Shown: one piece after another, positions 34,852 to 43,179 of the stretch
How positions within the stretch are numbered: the first letter of the stretch is position 1
How the letters are laid out: the number at the start of each line of letters is the position of its first letter
From: Magnetococcales bacterium
Lineage (GTDB): Bacteria > Pseudomonadota > Magnetococcia > Magnetococcales > JADFYX01
Reading direction: 5' to 3'
Assembly: GCA_002753565.1 (NCBI GenBank)
Contig: PEAM01000009.1
Location: 62,001-126,000 of the forward strand
Length of the DNA: 64,000 bases
Position numbers and translations under genes: made by a program
Notes under the pieces: model-generated
The model's input: the letters and a program-made list of their open reading frames with translations, nothing else
Database searches by the model: none
What the model was told of the DNA's origin: nothing

Positions 34852-34904
34852 CTTGACTGAAGAAGGAGTCAAGTGCCAGCCAATATGAGTGGAATATTGG
34901 CTGG
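34852..34904. promoter_or_regulatory. Two adjacent inverted repeats in the mrp-rnfA intergenic region
   Basis: CTTGACT...AGTCAAG (34852-34873, 7-base arms) is followed at once by CCAGCCAATAT, 7 bases, ATATTGGCTGG (34876-34904, perfect 11-base arms). No T run follows the second. The remainder of this 292-base divergent region is AT-rich and should include the rnf promoter. The palindromes may be operators or leader structures. Confidence 0.45.
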
Positions 34905-35090
34905 ACAAGGGTTTGGAATAGATGTAATTTTTAAAATATAAAAAAATAAAATGTGATAAACCATTGTCGAGTGGGGTAAAAACAGAGTACAAAGTATCGG
35001 CTGTAAATATAAGAACAGATGGGTAAGAAAATGACGAACTGAAAATGTGCTTTTCTATAAGCTTTTGGTAAGAAAGAGGATAATGCGAGA

Positions 35091-35669
35091 ATGACTGATT
35101 TTCTTCTTATTCTGGTCAGTACGGTATTTGTCAATAACTTTGTATTGGCTAAATTTTTGGGAGTCTGCCCTTTTTTGGGGGTTTCCAAAAAGGTTGAAAC
35201 AGCTATTGGTATGACCTATGCGGTTATCTTTGTGATGACTTTGGCAGCGGTCATCTCCTGGCTTGTTCAAAACTTTATCCTCAACCCGTTGGATCTGGGT
35301 TATCTTCAAACCCTCTCCTTTATTCTGATTATTGCCTCGCTGGTACAATTGACCGAAATGGTTGTCCATAAAACCAGTCCGGTCCTTTATGCCTCTCTGG
35401 GTATTTTTCTCCCCCTGATCACCACCAACTGTGCCGTGCTGGGTGTGGCGTTGCTTAATATCCAAAAAGAGTTGGGGTTTCTCGAATCGGCCATGTACGG
35501 TGTGGGTGCCGCATTGGGATTTGGTTTGGTACTTATTCTGTTTGCTGGTATGCGAGAGCGTATCGACCTCTCCGACGTACCCGCCTATTTCAAGGGATCG
35601 CCCATCTCCTTGGTTAATGCCGGGTTGATGTCATTGGCCTTTATGGGCTTTGCCGGGATTGTCAAATAA
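35091..35669 (+). CDS. rnfA: Rnf complex membrane subunit A
   Basis: A 192-residue integral membrane protein with six hydrophobic segments. It has the RnfA/NqrE signature [20 protein letters not shown] followed by PFLGVSKK, and a second inverted-repeat half with [16 protein letters not shown]. RnfA and RnfE form a pseudo-symmetric pair that binds a [2Fe-2S] cluster in the membrane through conserved Cys in these motifs (Cys25 and the Cys of TTNCA). It is the first gene of rnfABCDGE. The complex couples ferredoxin and NAD(H) electron transfer to ion movement. Confidence 0.94.
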   Translation: MTDFLLILVSTVFVNNFVLAKFLGVCPFLGVSKKVETAIGMTYAVIFVMTLAAVISWLVQNFILNPLDLGYLQTLSFILIIASLVQLTEMVVHKTSPVLYASLGIFLPLITTNCAVLGVALLNIQKELGFLESAMYGVGAALGFGLVLILFAGMRERIDLSDVPAYFKGSPISLVNAGLMSLAFMGFAGIVK

Positions 35670-35681
35670 GGATATTCCACT

Positions 35682-36224
35682 ATGATTGAAGCCATTATCA
35701 GTATGAGTGGCATGGCCCTGGCCGCCGGGATCGGATTGGGGTTTGCTGCCAAGAAATTCCACGTAGAGGGCGATCCCAAGGCGGACGAAATTGAGCTCCT
35801 TCTACCTGCTACCAACTGCGGCAACTGCGGATACCCCGGCTGTCGCCCCTATGCCGAGTCGTTGGCGGATGAAGGCAAAGCAGAAGATATCAGCCTCTGT
35901 ACACCTGGTGGTGTCGAAACCATGGAAAAGATTGCCGAATTTTTGGGGATCGAACCGGTTGCCATGGATGCCGATACTGGACCCAAGGTTGCCTACATCG
36001 ACGAAATCCGCTGTATCGGATGCACCGCCTGCATCAAGGCTTGTCCCGTTGATGCCATCATTGGTGCCAACAAACAGTCCCATACGGTTATCATCGATAT
36101 GTGTACCGACTGCAAGGCCTGTATAGAGCCCTGTCCAGTTGATTGCATCGAAATGGTTCCCGTCGAGAAGACCCTCTATGACTGGATGTGGGAAAAACCG
36201 AGCGGTCCCCACACACTGAACTAA
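35682..36224 (+). CDS. rnfB: Rnf complex Fe-S subunit B
   Basis: A 180-residue ferredoxin-like subunit with an N-terminal membrane anchor (about 5-25). A four-Cys motif follows (LLPATNCGNCGYPGCRPYAE with a later Cys), then two [4Fe-4S] ferredoxin motifs (CIGCTACIKACP and CTDCKACIEPCP). RnfB accepts electrons from ferredoxin. AAGGA precedes the ATG. Length and motif order are those of the gammaproteobacterial RnfB, not the long clostridial form. Confidence 0.94.
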   Translation: MIEAIISMSGMALAAGIGLGFAAKKFHVEGDPKADEIELLLPATNCGNCGYPGCRPYAESLADEGKAEDISLCTPGGVETMEKIAEFLGIEPVAMDADTGPKVAYIDEIRCIGCTACIKACPVDAIIGANKQSHTVIIDMCTDCKACIEPCPVDCIEMVPVEKTLYDWMWEKPSGPHTLN

Positions 36225-36228
36225 GAGT

Positions 36229-36296
36229 TAGGGCCGACCTGTAAGCCGGGTCTGTTCACTTTTCCTCATTAACTTCATCTTGCGAGGACGATAGGA
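36229..36296 (-). other. RNase P RNA 3'-end-like fragment between rnfB and rnfC
   Basis: The plus strand reads CCTGTAAGCCGGGTCTGTTC at 36238. It equals the complement of the RNase P RNA 3' end in this window (46243 onward) except for one missing T, a match of 20 in 21. Farther along, TTCATCT and GAGGACGA resemble the next conserved RNase P block. No catalytic core or 5' half is present, so it is a fragment, not a second gene. Its far end supplies the Shine-Dalgarno (GAGGA) of rnfC. Confidence 0.55.
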
Positions 36297-37991
36297 ATGG
36301 GAATCGTCGCATCTGTCATGCGGGCATTTCATGGGGGTGTACACCCTCCAGAGAACAAAGATCTTTCGGAACATTGTGCCATTGAACCTTTGGCCATGCC
36401 GAAGCGTCTTTATGTGCCTCTGCACCAGCATATTGGCGCCCCGTGCCAGCCTTGTGTCAAAGCGGGTGATCACGTCAAAAAAGGGCAGTTGATCGGCACG
36501 GCCTCCGGTTTTATCTCGGCTCCGGTCCACGCTCCTACCTCTGGGAAGATCATCGCTCTGGAGGATCACACAGTGGGTCACCCCTCGGGGCTGACCATGC
36601 TCTGTGCTGTTTTGGAACCCGACGGAGCCGATCTCTGGATTGACAACCTTGTCGGCATTGAAAAACCTTTCCAAGCCGATCCCAACACCATCAGAGACAA
36701 AATCCGCGAGGCCGGTATAGTCGGTTTAGGGGGGGCCTCCTTCCCCAGTTTTGTTAAAATGTCTCCACCAGAGGGGAAGGTGGTAGAGCTTCTGCTCATC
36801 AATGGCGTGGAGTGTGAGCCGTACCTTACCTGCGACGCCCGCTTGATGGAGGAGAGAGCGGGTGATCTGGTCGAAGGCATTGAGATTATGCTCCATGGCC
36901 TCCAGTGCCGAGAGTGTGTCATCGGTATTGAAAACAACAAGCCCAAAGCCATTGCGGCCATGCAGAAAGCAACAGAGGACTCTGCTCTGGTTCGTGTGGC
37001 GGTTTTGCCGGTCATGTATCCCCAAGGTTCAGAAAAACAGCTCATCGAGGTGGTGACCGGTCGACAGGTTCCCTCGGGTAAGCTGCCCCTGGATGCGGGA
37101 GTGATTGTTCATAACGTGGCGACCGCTGTAGCCATTCGAGATGCGGTAAAATGGGGTCGACCACTCATTCAGCGCCTGGTTACGGTGACCGGAAAAGGGA
37201 TCAACCGTCCTGCCAATCTGGAGGTTCTGATGGGTACGCCGGTCAGTGTCCTCATCGACCACTGTGGTGGATTGAAGGAGGGTGTCAGGAAAGTGATCAA
37301 CGGCGGCCCCATGATGGGGACGGCTCTGCACACCCTGGATGTACCTGTGGTTAAAGGGACCTCGGGCATTCTCTGCATGATGCCGGGAGAGACCGACGAA
37401 AACCCGGAACAGCCTTGTATTCGCTGTGGGTCATGTGTCCAGGTCTGTCCTATTAGCCTGGTACCCTGCCAGATGGCCTGGCTGGCTAAGAATGATCAGT
37501 TCGAAACCCTGCCCGACAGCAATCTGGCCGACTGTATCGAGTGTGGTACCTGCTCCTATGTCTGTCCTTCCAACATTCCTCTTGTCCACTATTTCAGGTA
37601 TGGCAAATTTTCTCTTGCCGCCATCGAAAAAGCCGAGCGACAGTCGGAATTAGACAAAGCTCGTGTGAAGATCAAAGAGGAGCGAATGGCTAAGGAAAAG
37701 GCAGAAAAAGAGCGTAAAAAAGCTGAGATGAAAGCCAAGATGGCAGCCAAAGCCGCTGCCAAGAAAGAGGCCGCCGCCAAGGCAGCTGCCGAAGCTCCAC
37801 CCACAGAAGCGGTGACTGAACCGCCTGCGGTCGAAAAAGAGAGTGCTTCAGTCGAGTCGCAGGAACCAACAGCGCAAGCTGCTAACGATAAGGCGGCTAA
37901 AGCAGCCAGAGCGGCCAAGGCAGCCAGAGCAGCCAAGGCAGCTAAAGCGGCCAGAGCAGCCAAGGCGGCTAAAGAGTCAGCCGATCAATAA
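36297..37991 (+). CDS. rnfC: Rnf complex subunit C with Ala/Lys-rich tail
   Basis: A 564-residue peripheral subunit that binds FMN and NADH. The N-terminal barrel-sandwich region (HQHIGAPCQPCVKAGDHVKK) precedes the Rossmann-like core with GLGGASFPSFVKM and INGVECEPYLTCD. Two [4Fe-4S] motifs follow (CIRCGSCVQVCPISLVPC and CIECGTCSYVCPSNIPLV). From about residue 455 the tail is a charged helix and then repeated Ala/Lys/Arg units (KAARAAKAA type), encoded by near-identical short DNA repeats. Such tails vary between RnfC proteins. The start has GAGGA about 9 bases upstream. Confidence 0.94.
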   Translation: MGIVASVMRAFHGGVHPPENKDLSEHCAIEPLAMPKRLYVPLHQHIGAPCQPCVKAGDHVKKGQLIGTASGFISAPVHAPTSGKIIALEDHTVGHPSGLTMLCAVLEPDGADLWIDNLVGIEKPFQADPNTIRDKIREAGIVGLGGASFPSFVKMSPPEGKVVELLLINGVECEPYLTCDARLMEERAGDLVEGIEIMLHGLQCRECVIGIENNKPKAIAAMQKATEDSALVRVAVLPVMYPQGSEKQLIEVVTGRQVPSGKLPLDAGVIVHNVATAVAIRDAVKWGRPLIQRLVTVTGKGINRPANLEVLMGTPVSVLIDHCGGLKEGVRKVINGGPMMGTALHTLDVPVVKGTSGILCMMPGETDENPEQPCIRCGSCVQVCPISLVPCQMAWLAKNDQFETLPDSNLADCIECGTCSYVCPSNIPLVHYFRYGKFSLAAIEKAERQSELDKARVKIKEERMAKEKAEKERKKAEMKAKMAAKAAAKKEAAAKAAAEAPPTEAVTEPPAVEKESASVESQEPTAQAANDKAAKAARAAKAARAAKAAKAARAAKAAKESADQ

Positions 37992-38013
37992 ACTACGGTA
38001 ACGGGAAGGTTCT

Positions 38014-39084
38014 ATGAGTCAATCGAATCTGATCTTCTCCTCCTCGCCTCATGTCCACGGGGGGGATTCGGTTCCCCAGATCATGAAAATCGTGATCTGG
38101 GCGTTAATGCCAGCCGCTGCAATGTCAGTGATGGTATTTGGATGGCCTGCTCTGTTGGTGATTCTGATCACCACCGGGGCCTGTCTGGTGACGGAGCGAG
38201 TGATTATTCGCCTGAGAGGGCGGGGGTCTACCCTGGGGGATAACTCTGCCGCCCTGACCGGCCTTCTGTTAGCGCTGACGCTTCCACCACACTCCCCTTG
38301 GTGGATCTGTGTGGTGGGGGGTGTTTTTGCTATCCTGGTCGGTAAGCAGATCTATGGCGGGTTGGGGTACAACATGTTCAACCCTGCCCTGATTGCTCGG
38401 GTCTTCCTCTTGATCTCCTTTCCGGTAGAGCTGACCACATGGCCTGCGGCTACCGGGCTGTTTGGTGAGAATGCCTATGGTCTCTCCGAGGCACTGGCTA
38501 TCATTCTTTCCGGTAGCTATGGCGTGCCAGAGTTAATGGATGCCGTCTCTTTTGCCACCCCTCTGGGTCAGTATAAAACCGAGGTAGGTTTGGGCCACTC
38601 TGTCCAGGAGGCCCTTGGTGGTCGTTACGGCTTCAGCCATGTCAATGCGGCTGGCGGACTGGTTGCAGGCTCTTTGGGTGAGACCTCTGCGGTTCTTCTT
38701 GCTGCGGGCGGCATTTATCTCATGCGCAAAAAGCTGATCACCTGGCACATTCCCATCTCCATGTTTGTTGGATGTCTGCTGCCGGCTGCTTTTTTCTGGT
38801 TTCTTGATTCAGCCCACTATCCCGACCCCATCTTTCACCTGGTTACCGGTGGTCTGGTCATGGGGGCTTTTTTCATGGCTACCGACATGGTTACCTCTCC
38901 GGTAACACCCAAGGGGCAGATCTGGTTTGGTTTGGGATGTGGTCTGCTGACCTATATTATTCGAACCTGGGGCGGCTATCCGGAAGGGGTCTCTTTTGCC
39001 ATTGTTATCATGAACACCGCCGTGCCTCTCATTGATCAGTACACCCAGCCTGTGGTGTACGGTAAAGCCAAATCAAGCGCATAG
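38014..39084 (+). CDS. rnfD: Rnf complex membrane subunit D
   Basis: A 356-residue membrane protein related to NqrB, with about nine to ten hydrophobic segments. It carries covalently bound FMN on a Thr in the S-x-A-T-P motif. Here that reads DAVSFATPLGQ, with Phe in place of the usual Gly. LTGLLLALTLPPHSPWW and YNMFNPALIARVFLLISFP are family markers. GGAAGG precedes the start. Confidence 0.93.
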   Translation: MSQSNLIFSSSPHVHGGDSVPQIMKIVIWALMPAAAMSVMVFGWPALLVILITTGACLVTERVIIRLRGRGSTLGDNSAALTGLLLALTLPPHSPWWICVVGGVFAILVGKQIYGGLGYNMFNPALIARVFLLISFPVELTTWPAATGLFGENAYGLSEALAIILSGSYGVPELMDAVSFATPLGQYKTEVGLGHSVQEALGGRYGFSHVNAAGGLVAGSLGETSAVLLAAGGIYLMRKKLITWHIPISMFVGCLLPAAFFWFLDSAHYPDPIFHLVTGGLVMGAFFMATDMVTSPVTPKGQIWFGLGCGLLTYIIRTWGGYPEGVSFAIVIMNTAVPLIDQYTQPVVYGKAKSSA

Positions 39085-39093
39085 GAGTCTATC

Positions 39094-39705
39094 ATGCCCG
39101 ATTTTATTAAAATGGGTTTGGCCTTGATGGTGGTCGGGTTGGTCGCCACGTCCATTCTAGCCGTAACCGAAGCTGTTACCCGAGGGCCTATTGCCGAGGC
39201 AAAAAGGTTGGAGATTTTACGTGCTCTGACTCAAGTTCTGCCGCAAGGGTTCGACAATGCACCCGATAGTGATACCATTTTACTCTCCGATAGCCGACTC
39301 AATCGCAAGCTTAAGCCGGTCACCTTCTATCGGGGTCGTAAGGGAGATTCCAATTTGGGTGCCGCTTTTGTTGTCACGGCTCCTGACGGTTATTCCGGCA
39401 ATATCGATATCATGTTGGCTGTTATTCCAGGGGGTACGATATCGGGCATTCAGGTGGTTGCCCATGCAGAGACACCGGGATTGGGCGACAAGATTGTGAT
39501 TACAGATTGGCCCCAATCATTCCAAGGCAAGACGTTGGACAACACCAAATGGGGGGTGAAGAAGGATGGCGGCGATTTCGATCAATTTGCCGGTGCCACC
39601 ATTACTCCTCGGGCTGTTGTCGGTGCGATCAAAAAAGGGTTGGCGTTTTTTGTTGAAAATGAAGGAAAAATTTTCCAACCCGCTTCTACGGAGGCTGTAA
39701 AATGA
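39094..39705 (+). CDS. rnfG: Rnf complex subunit G
   Basis: A 203-residue periplasmic flavoprotein with one N-terminal membrane anchor (about 5-25). The flavinylation motif DQFAGATITPRAVV attaches FMN to the second Thr. VAHAETPGLGDKI is also a family block. It is related to NqrC. AGGAG lies 8 bases before the ATG. The stop overlaps the rnfE start by 4 bases. Flavin attachment needs ApbE, which is not in this window. Confidence 0.93.
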   Translation: MPDFIKMGLALMVVGLVATSILAVTEAVTRGPIAEAKRLEILRALTQVLPQGFDNAPDSDTILLSDSRLNRKLKPVTFYRGRKGDSNLGAAFVVTAPDGYSGNIDIMLAVIPGGTISGIQVVAHAETPGLGDKIVITDWPQSFQGKTLDNTKWGVKKDGGDFDQFAGATITPRAVVGAIKKGLAFFVENEGKIFQPASTEAVK

Positions 39706-40355
39706 CCAGTACGAAGGAGATTATCACAAACGGATTTTGGAGCAATAATGTTGTCTTTGCTCAACTTCTGGGTATGTGTCCCTTATTGGGTGTTACCACA
39801 ACCGCCATGAACGGTATCGGCATGGGCATGGCTTCTCTGGCTGTGTTGTTGGGTTCTAATGTAGTGGTCTCTCTGGTGAGAAACTATATTCCCACAGAGG
39901 TAAGGATTCCCTCCTATATTATTATCATTGCCTCGTTTGTGACCATTATTGATTTGGTCATGAACGCCTACCTTCATGATCTGCATAAGGTGTTGGGGCT
40001 GTTTATTCCACTGATTGTGGTGAACTGTGCCATCTTGGGGCGGGCTGAGGCCTTTGCCTCGAAAAACTCCCTGGCCCGTTCGGCTATTGATGGTATCGCT
40101 TCTGGGTTGGGCTTTACCTTTGCTCTGTTTTTACTGGGAGCCAGTCGTGAGGTGTTAGGTTCTGGAGAGATTTTCGGTATGGATCTCTTCGGCCCCTCTT
40201 TTCATCCGGCCCTGGGTTTTGTGCTACCGCCGGGTGCTTTTATTGCCTTGGGGTTTATTCTGATGGGCATTAAATGGATTGAAGCCAAACGTGAAGAGAA
40301 AAAAGCCGTAGCCACACCAGCAACCGCTGCACACCCTGAGGCCAACGCGGCCTGA
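39702..40355 (+). CDS. rnfE: Rnf complex membrane subunit E
   Basis: A 217-residue membrane protein homologous to RnfA and NqrD. It has ITNGFWSNNVVFAQLLGMCP near the N-terminus and IPLIVVNCAILGRAEAFAS in the second half, each with a conserved Cys. It is the last gene of the operon, overlapping rnfG by ATGA. The C-terminus is an Ala-rich polar tail. A repeat-rich intergenic region follows. Confidence 0.93.
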   Translation: MTSTKEIITNGFWSNNVVFAQLLGMCPLLGVTTTAMNGIGMGMASLAVLLGSNVVVSLVRNYIPTEVRIPSYIIIIASFVTIIDLVMNAYLHDLHKVLGLFIPLIVVNCAILGRAEAFASKNSLARSAIDGIASGLGFTFALFLLGASREVLGSGEIFGMDLFGPSFHPALGFVLPPGAFIALGFILMGIKWIEAKREEKKAVATPATAAHPEANAA

Positions 40356-40370
40356 TTCAAATTTTCTCCA

Positions 40371-40392
40371 CCAGGGCGTTAGCCGTCCCTGG
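40371..40392. repeat. CCAGGG...CCCTGG palindrome after rnfE
   Basis: CCAGGG, 10 bases, CCCTGG, preceded by CCA and embedded in GTCCCTGG. A closer palindrome of the same sequence type lies at 40627-40647. Together they bracket the intergenic repeat. Confidence 0.5.
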
Positions 40393-40400
40393 TTCAAGAG

Positions 40401-40562
40401 ATTCCAAACCAGATTTATGCAAAACAGTACCGGATGGGTCTGGGAAGGCATGGATGCCTTCCCAGCGGGTTTGGGCAGCGACCAAGGTTCTAAGCCTTTG
40501 ACTTTGCTTTTATTTTGTTAACTTTAAAAGCGTGGGGGTTTGGGGCCTGCAAGGCCACCCAA
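40401..40562 (+). repeat. Dispersed intergenic repeat, copy 1
   Basis: About 160 bases that recur in inverted orientation at 57915-58075 with high similarity. The order is ATTCCAAACCA, then a perfect 11-base hairpin (TGGGAAGGCAT, GG, ATGCCTTCCCA; 40441-40464), then GCGGGTTTGGGCAGCG, a CTAAGCCTTTG-rich part, and GCGTGGGGGTTTGGGGCCTG. The hairpin loops differ between copies (GG here, TC there) while the stems are identical. No gene lies inside. This fills most of the 342-base gap after rnfE. Confidence 0.7.
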
Positions 40563-40626
40563 CCCAGACCCCCTAGATTTTAAAGATTAAAGGCAAAAAC
40601 AATACCTTGGGTGTTAGCTAAATCCA

Positions 40627-40647
40627 CCAGGGACGGGCCGTCCCTGG
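40627..40647. repeat. Perfect palindrome CCAGGGACGG/CCGTCCCTGG
   Basis: Ten-base perfect arms around a single G. It lies just before the 3' end of the sensor kinase gene. With no T run on the minus-strand side, it is not an obvious terminator. Confidence 0.55.
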
Positions 40648-40697
40648 ACCCCAACAGTGTCTGTTCCGATTTGATTTGACGATAATCTGCTCTGCCT

Positions 40698-42635
40698 CTA
40701 GCCTAGAATGCGGCGAATACGGGGGACAAAATCCCGAGAGAGTATGGGTTTGGTTAGAAAATCGTCTGCCCCGCTCTGGAAGGCCTTCTCTCGGGTTTCG
40801 ATGGATTTGTCAGCCGTCACCAAAATAGCAGGAATCTGTTTGGTGGCTGGATCACCCCGCAGAAACTTCAGGAACTCAAAACCATCCATCTTCGGCATCT
40901 GTACATCACAGATAATCAGATGGTAGCGGTTTTTGGTCAACATTTTCAAGCCAGCTATGGTGCTGCTGGCCTCATCGACAACAGCCTGTTTTTTATAAAG
41001 ATCTTTAAGGAGTAGTTTGCGGATATCCGGGTCATCATCAATCACCAATACCCGAGGTACCACCTCTGGTAGTTTAGCGGTGAAGGTGCTCCCTTCGCCC
41101 TCCTTGGACTCCACAGTTAACTCCCCATTGTGTGCCACCATCAGATCTCGGCTAAAAGGGAGGCCAAAGCCGGTACCATGTTCGCCAGCCGTTCCGGTTG
41201 TAGATGTTTTCTCCTCCAGGTCGAACAGTTTAGCTAACCGCTTTTTCCGAATGCCCACTCCATCGTCTTGAACAGCCACCCCGTTCATGTCATTGCTGGG
41301 TTGAAGAAGACGGACGGTGTTGCCTTTTTTAGTAAACTTGATAGCGTTGGAGAGAAGGTTGTGAATCACCTCGCCAAAAAGATCTGGGTCAGCATAGATC
41401 CGTAAGGTTTCTGGTACATCGTTGATGAGTGAAACCCCTTTCTTTTGAGCCAGGGGTGCCAGGTTGGATAGATGGCGATCACAGAGAACCCGTGCATTCA
41501 AAAAACGGAATCGGGGGGTTATCTTACCGGTTTTCAATCGGCTGATGTTGAGAATTTCATCAATCATTCTCAACATTTTCTGGCTACTTTCTGAGATCCA
41601 ACGCACATACCCTTTCTGTTTTTTACTCAGCGGGTGCTTTTTATCCCTCTCCATCAGTTGGAGAAAACCCAAAATGGTGGTAAATGGCCCTCGGAGGTCG
41701 TGGGCGACCAGGGAGACAAACTTATCTTTGAGCCGTGTTGCCCCTTCAGCCTCCTCTTTGGCCCGTTTCAAGGCCTGTTCATTCTCCCTTCTTCGGGTGA
41801 TATCTCGTGGAATAACGACAGTATGCCACCCATCTGGGCTTTGGATGGGGGAGAGGGAGGCCCCGACAAAAAAGGTCTTGTTGCTTTTGCTGATAACGGT
41901 AAACTCACTGATCTCCCCAACCATGGCCCCCTTGCCATCCAGCCGGTAGCTGGCAAAGCTTTCGATGATTCTTTTTTTAAAATGGGATTCTGGCAGCAGG
42001 CAGAACACCTCTTTACCCATGATCTCCTCTTCTGAATAGCCAAACAGCCGTTCCGCTGCCGGATTCCAGAAGATAACCTTGGCATCTTGGTCCAGCATGA
42101 TAATAGGGTCGTGGGCGGTGGAGGTGATGGTATCCAGTCGCTTTTGAGCTTCACGAAGTTGAGAGGTGCGGGCCGCTACCCGCTCCTCCAGATGAATTTT
42201 GGAAGCACTGACCGCCTCCAGAGCCTCTTCCAACGCTCTGGAGTTATCTACCTTCTCCAGGGTGTGCCGCAGCACCCGGCTGATGGCATCGATAGAGAGT
42301 TCGGTCTTTCGGATGTAGTCATCTGCCCCAGAACGCAGGGCCTCCAGCAGGGCCTCGTCCCCGGTGGTTCCGGTAAAGAGAATAAACCCGGTTCGACTGC
42401 CTTTTTCTCGCAAGGCCCTGATTAGATCGGTTCCCGTCTCACCCCGTAGTCTGAAGTCGACAAAAGCGACATCAACCGGCGTATCATCCACGCACTGCAT
42501 CACTTGGGAGCCATTGGAGCAGGTGGTAACCGCTATCTTCCAAGGCTTGATTTTTTTCAGTAGGCCTGCCAACAGAGCCCGTTCTACCGGGTTATCGTCG
42601 ACAATGAGTACTTTAAGAGGTTTAGGGGTGTTCAA
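40698..42635 (-). CDS. Hybrid sensor kinase: REC-PAS-HisKA-HATPase-REC
   Basis: A 645-residue soluble signalling protein from a TTG start at 42635; no later Met precedes the first domain. It contains an N-terminal receiver (Asp60 in VAFVDFRLRG), a coiled linker (about 125-165), a PAS domain (about 166-285, with ITSTAHDPIIMLDQD), a dimerisation/phosphoacceptor helix (His312 in SLVAHDLRGPF), an HATPase domain with NLLSNAIKF, DDGVGI and GTGFGLPFS, and a C-terminal receiver (Asp577 in LIICDVQMPKMDG). No membrane segment is present, so it senses internal or protein-borne signals. It has no response regulator partner next door. Confidence 0.92.
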   Translation of the reverse strand: MNTPKPLKVLIVDDNPVERALLAGLLKKIKPWKIAVTTCSNGSQVMQCVDDTPVDVAFVDFRLRGETGTDLIRALREKGSRTGFILFTGTTGDEALLEALRSGADDYIRKTELSIDAISRVLRHTLEKVDNSRALEEALEAVSASKIHLEERVAARTSQLREAQKRLDTITSTAHDPIIMLDQDAKVIFWNPAAERLFGYSEEEIMGKEVFCLLPESHFKKRIIESFASYRLDGKGAMVGEISEFTVISKSNKTFFVGASLSPIQSPDGWHTVVIPRDITRRRENEQALKRAKEEAEGATRLKDKFVSLVAHDLRGPFTTILGFLQLMERDKKHPLSKKQKGYVRWISESSQKMLRMIDEILNISRLKTGKITPRFRFLNARVLCDRHLSNLAPLAQKKGVSLINDVPETLRIYADPDLFGEVIHNLLSNAIKFTKKGNTVRLLQPSNDMNGVAVQDDGVGIRKKRLAKLFDLEEKTSTTGTAGEHGTGFGLPFSRDLMVAHNGELTVESKEGEGSTFTAKLPEVVPRVLVIDDDPDIRKLLLKDLYKKQAVVDEASSTIAGLKMLTKNRYHLIICDVQMPKMDGFEFLKFLRGDPATKQIPAILVTADKSIETREKAFQSGADDFLTKPILSRDFVPRIRRILG

Positions 42636-42775
42636 GTGAGGTTGATTCCCTGCTAAAGTTTAATAAAAACGAACCGTTTTCTTCCCATCAAGAAGGGTAT
42701 GACCACTCGTTTTTCAGTTTCTATTGTTTAGGCTCTTTTGACAAGCTCTTTTTCCATGGCTTGGGCAGAAGCAGC

Positions 42776-42808
42776 AAAAAAGCCCGGCAATAAATTGATC
42801 GCCGGGCT
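42776..42808 (-). terminator. Rho-independent terminator on the minus strand
   Basis: Reading leftward: AGCCCGGC, a 12-base loop, GCCGGGCT, then a T run. It lies downstream of comEC on the comEC strand and upstream of the sensor kinase, so it probably ends the comEC transcript. It sits in the 334-base gap 42636-42969, where I see nothing else apart from the likely promoter region of the kinase. Confidence 0.8.
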
Positions 42809-42969
42809 CTTTGAGAGCATCCTTGTCCAAGGGATGTTATACAGCCTATCGACACAATAGCCATCCGACTTAAGAAAAAAAACCGTCTCGGCATGAGAAT
42901 AAGTTGGCTGATATTTTGCTTAATGTGCAGAACAGGCTTTTTATAATCCATTCTGTTTGAGGTAAAATA

Positions 42970-43179
42970 ATGAATTCTCTGCAAATTGTCATCAATAAAG
43001 AGGGATATGAAATTTCCAACCAGGCTGACTCGCGCAGTCTGGTCTCCAATATTCGTCGTATGGACGAGGCGATGAGTATTTTTCATGAACTCACCAGCTC
43101 CTACAGCCATCCACCAGAGTCCACCCTGTTGCCTCGGAATGAATGGTCTGTCATACCGGGTGTTCTGGCTGTCAACTAA
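42970..43179 (+). CDS. Small hypothetical protein
   Basis: A 69-residue frame from ATG 42970 with GAGG about 8 bases upstream. It encodes MNSLQIVINKEGYEISNQAD and then a helical piece (VSNIRRMDEAMSIFHEL) and a polar tail. It has no signal peptide or known domain. Its stop overlaps the convergent comEC stop by 4 bases. Compositionally it looks like a real small protein, but I cannot name a family. Confidence 0.5.
   Translation: MNSLQIVINKEGYEISNQADSRSLVSNIRRMDEAMSIFHELTSSYSHPPESTLLPRNEWSVIPGVLAVN

Noticed and set aside
36229-36296. A second complete RNase P RNA gene
   Set aside because: Only the 3'-end-like part is present; the sequence then continues as rnfB and rnfC coding regions on either side.
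37589-37963. Alanine-rich 124-residue minus-strand frame
   Set aside because: It is only the complement of the Ala/Lys repeat tail of rnfC.
42721-43110. 129-residue minus-strand frame downstream of comEC
   Set aside because: It contains the terminator hairpin at 42776-42808, and has no ribosome site or family resemblance.
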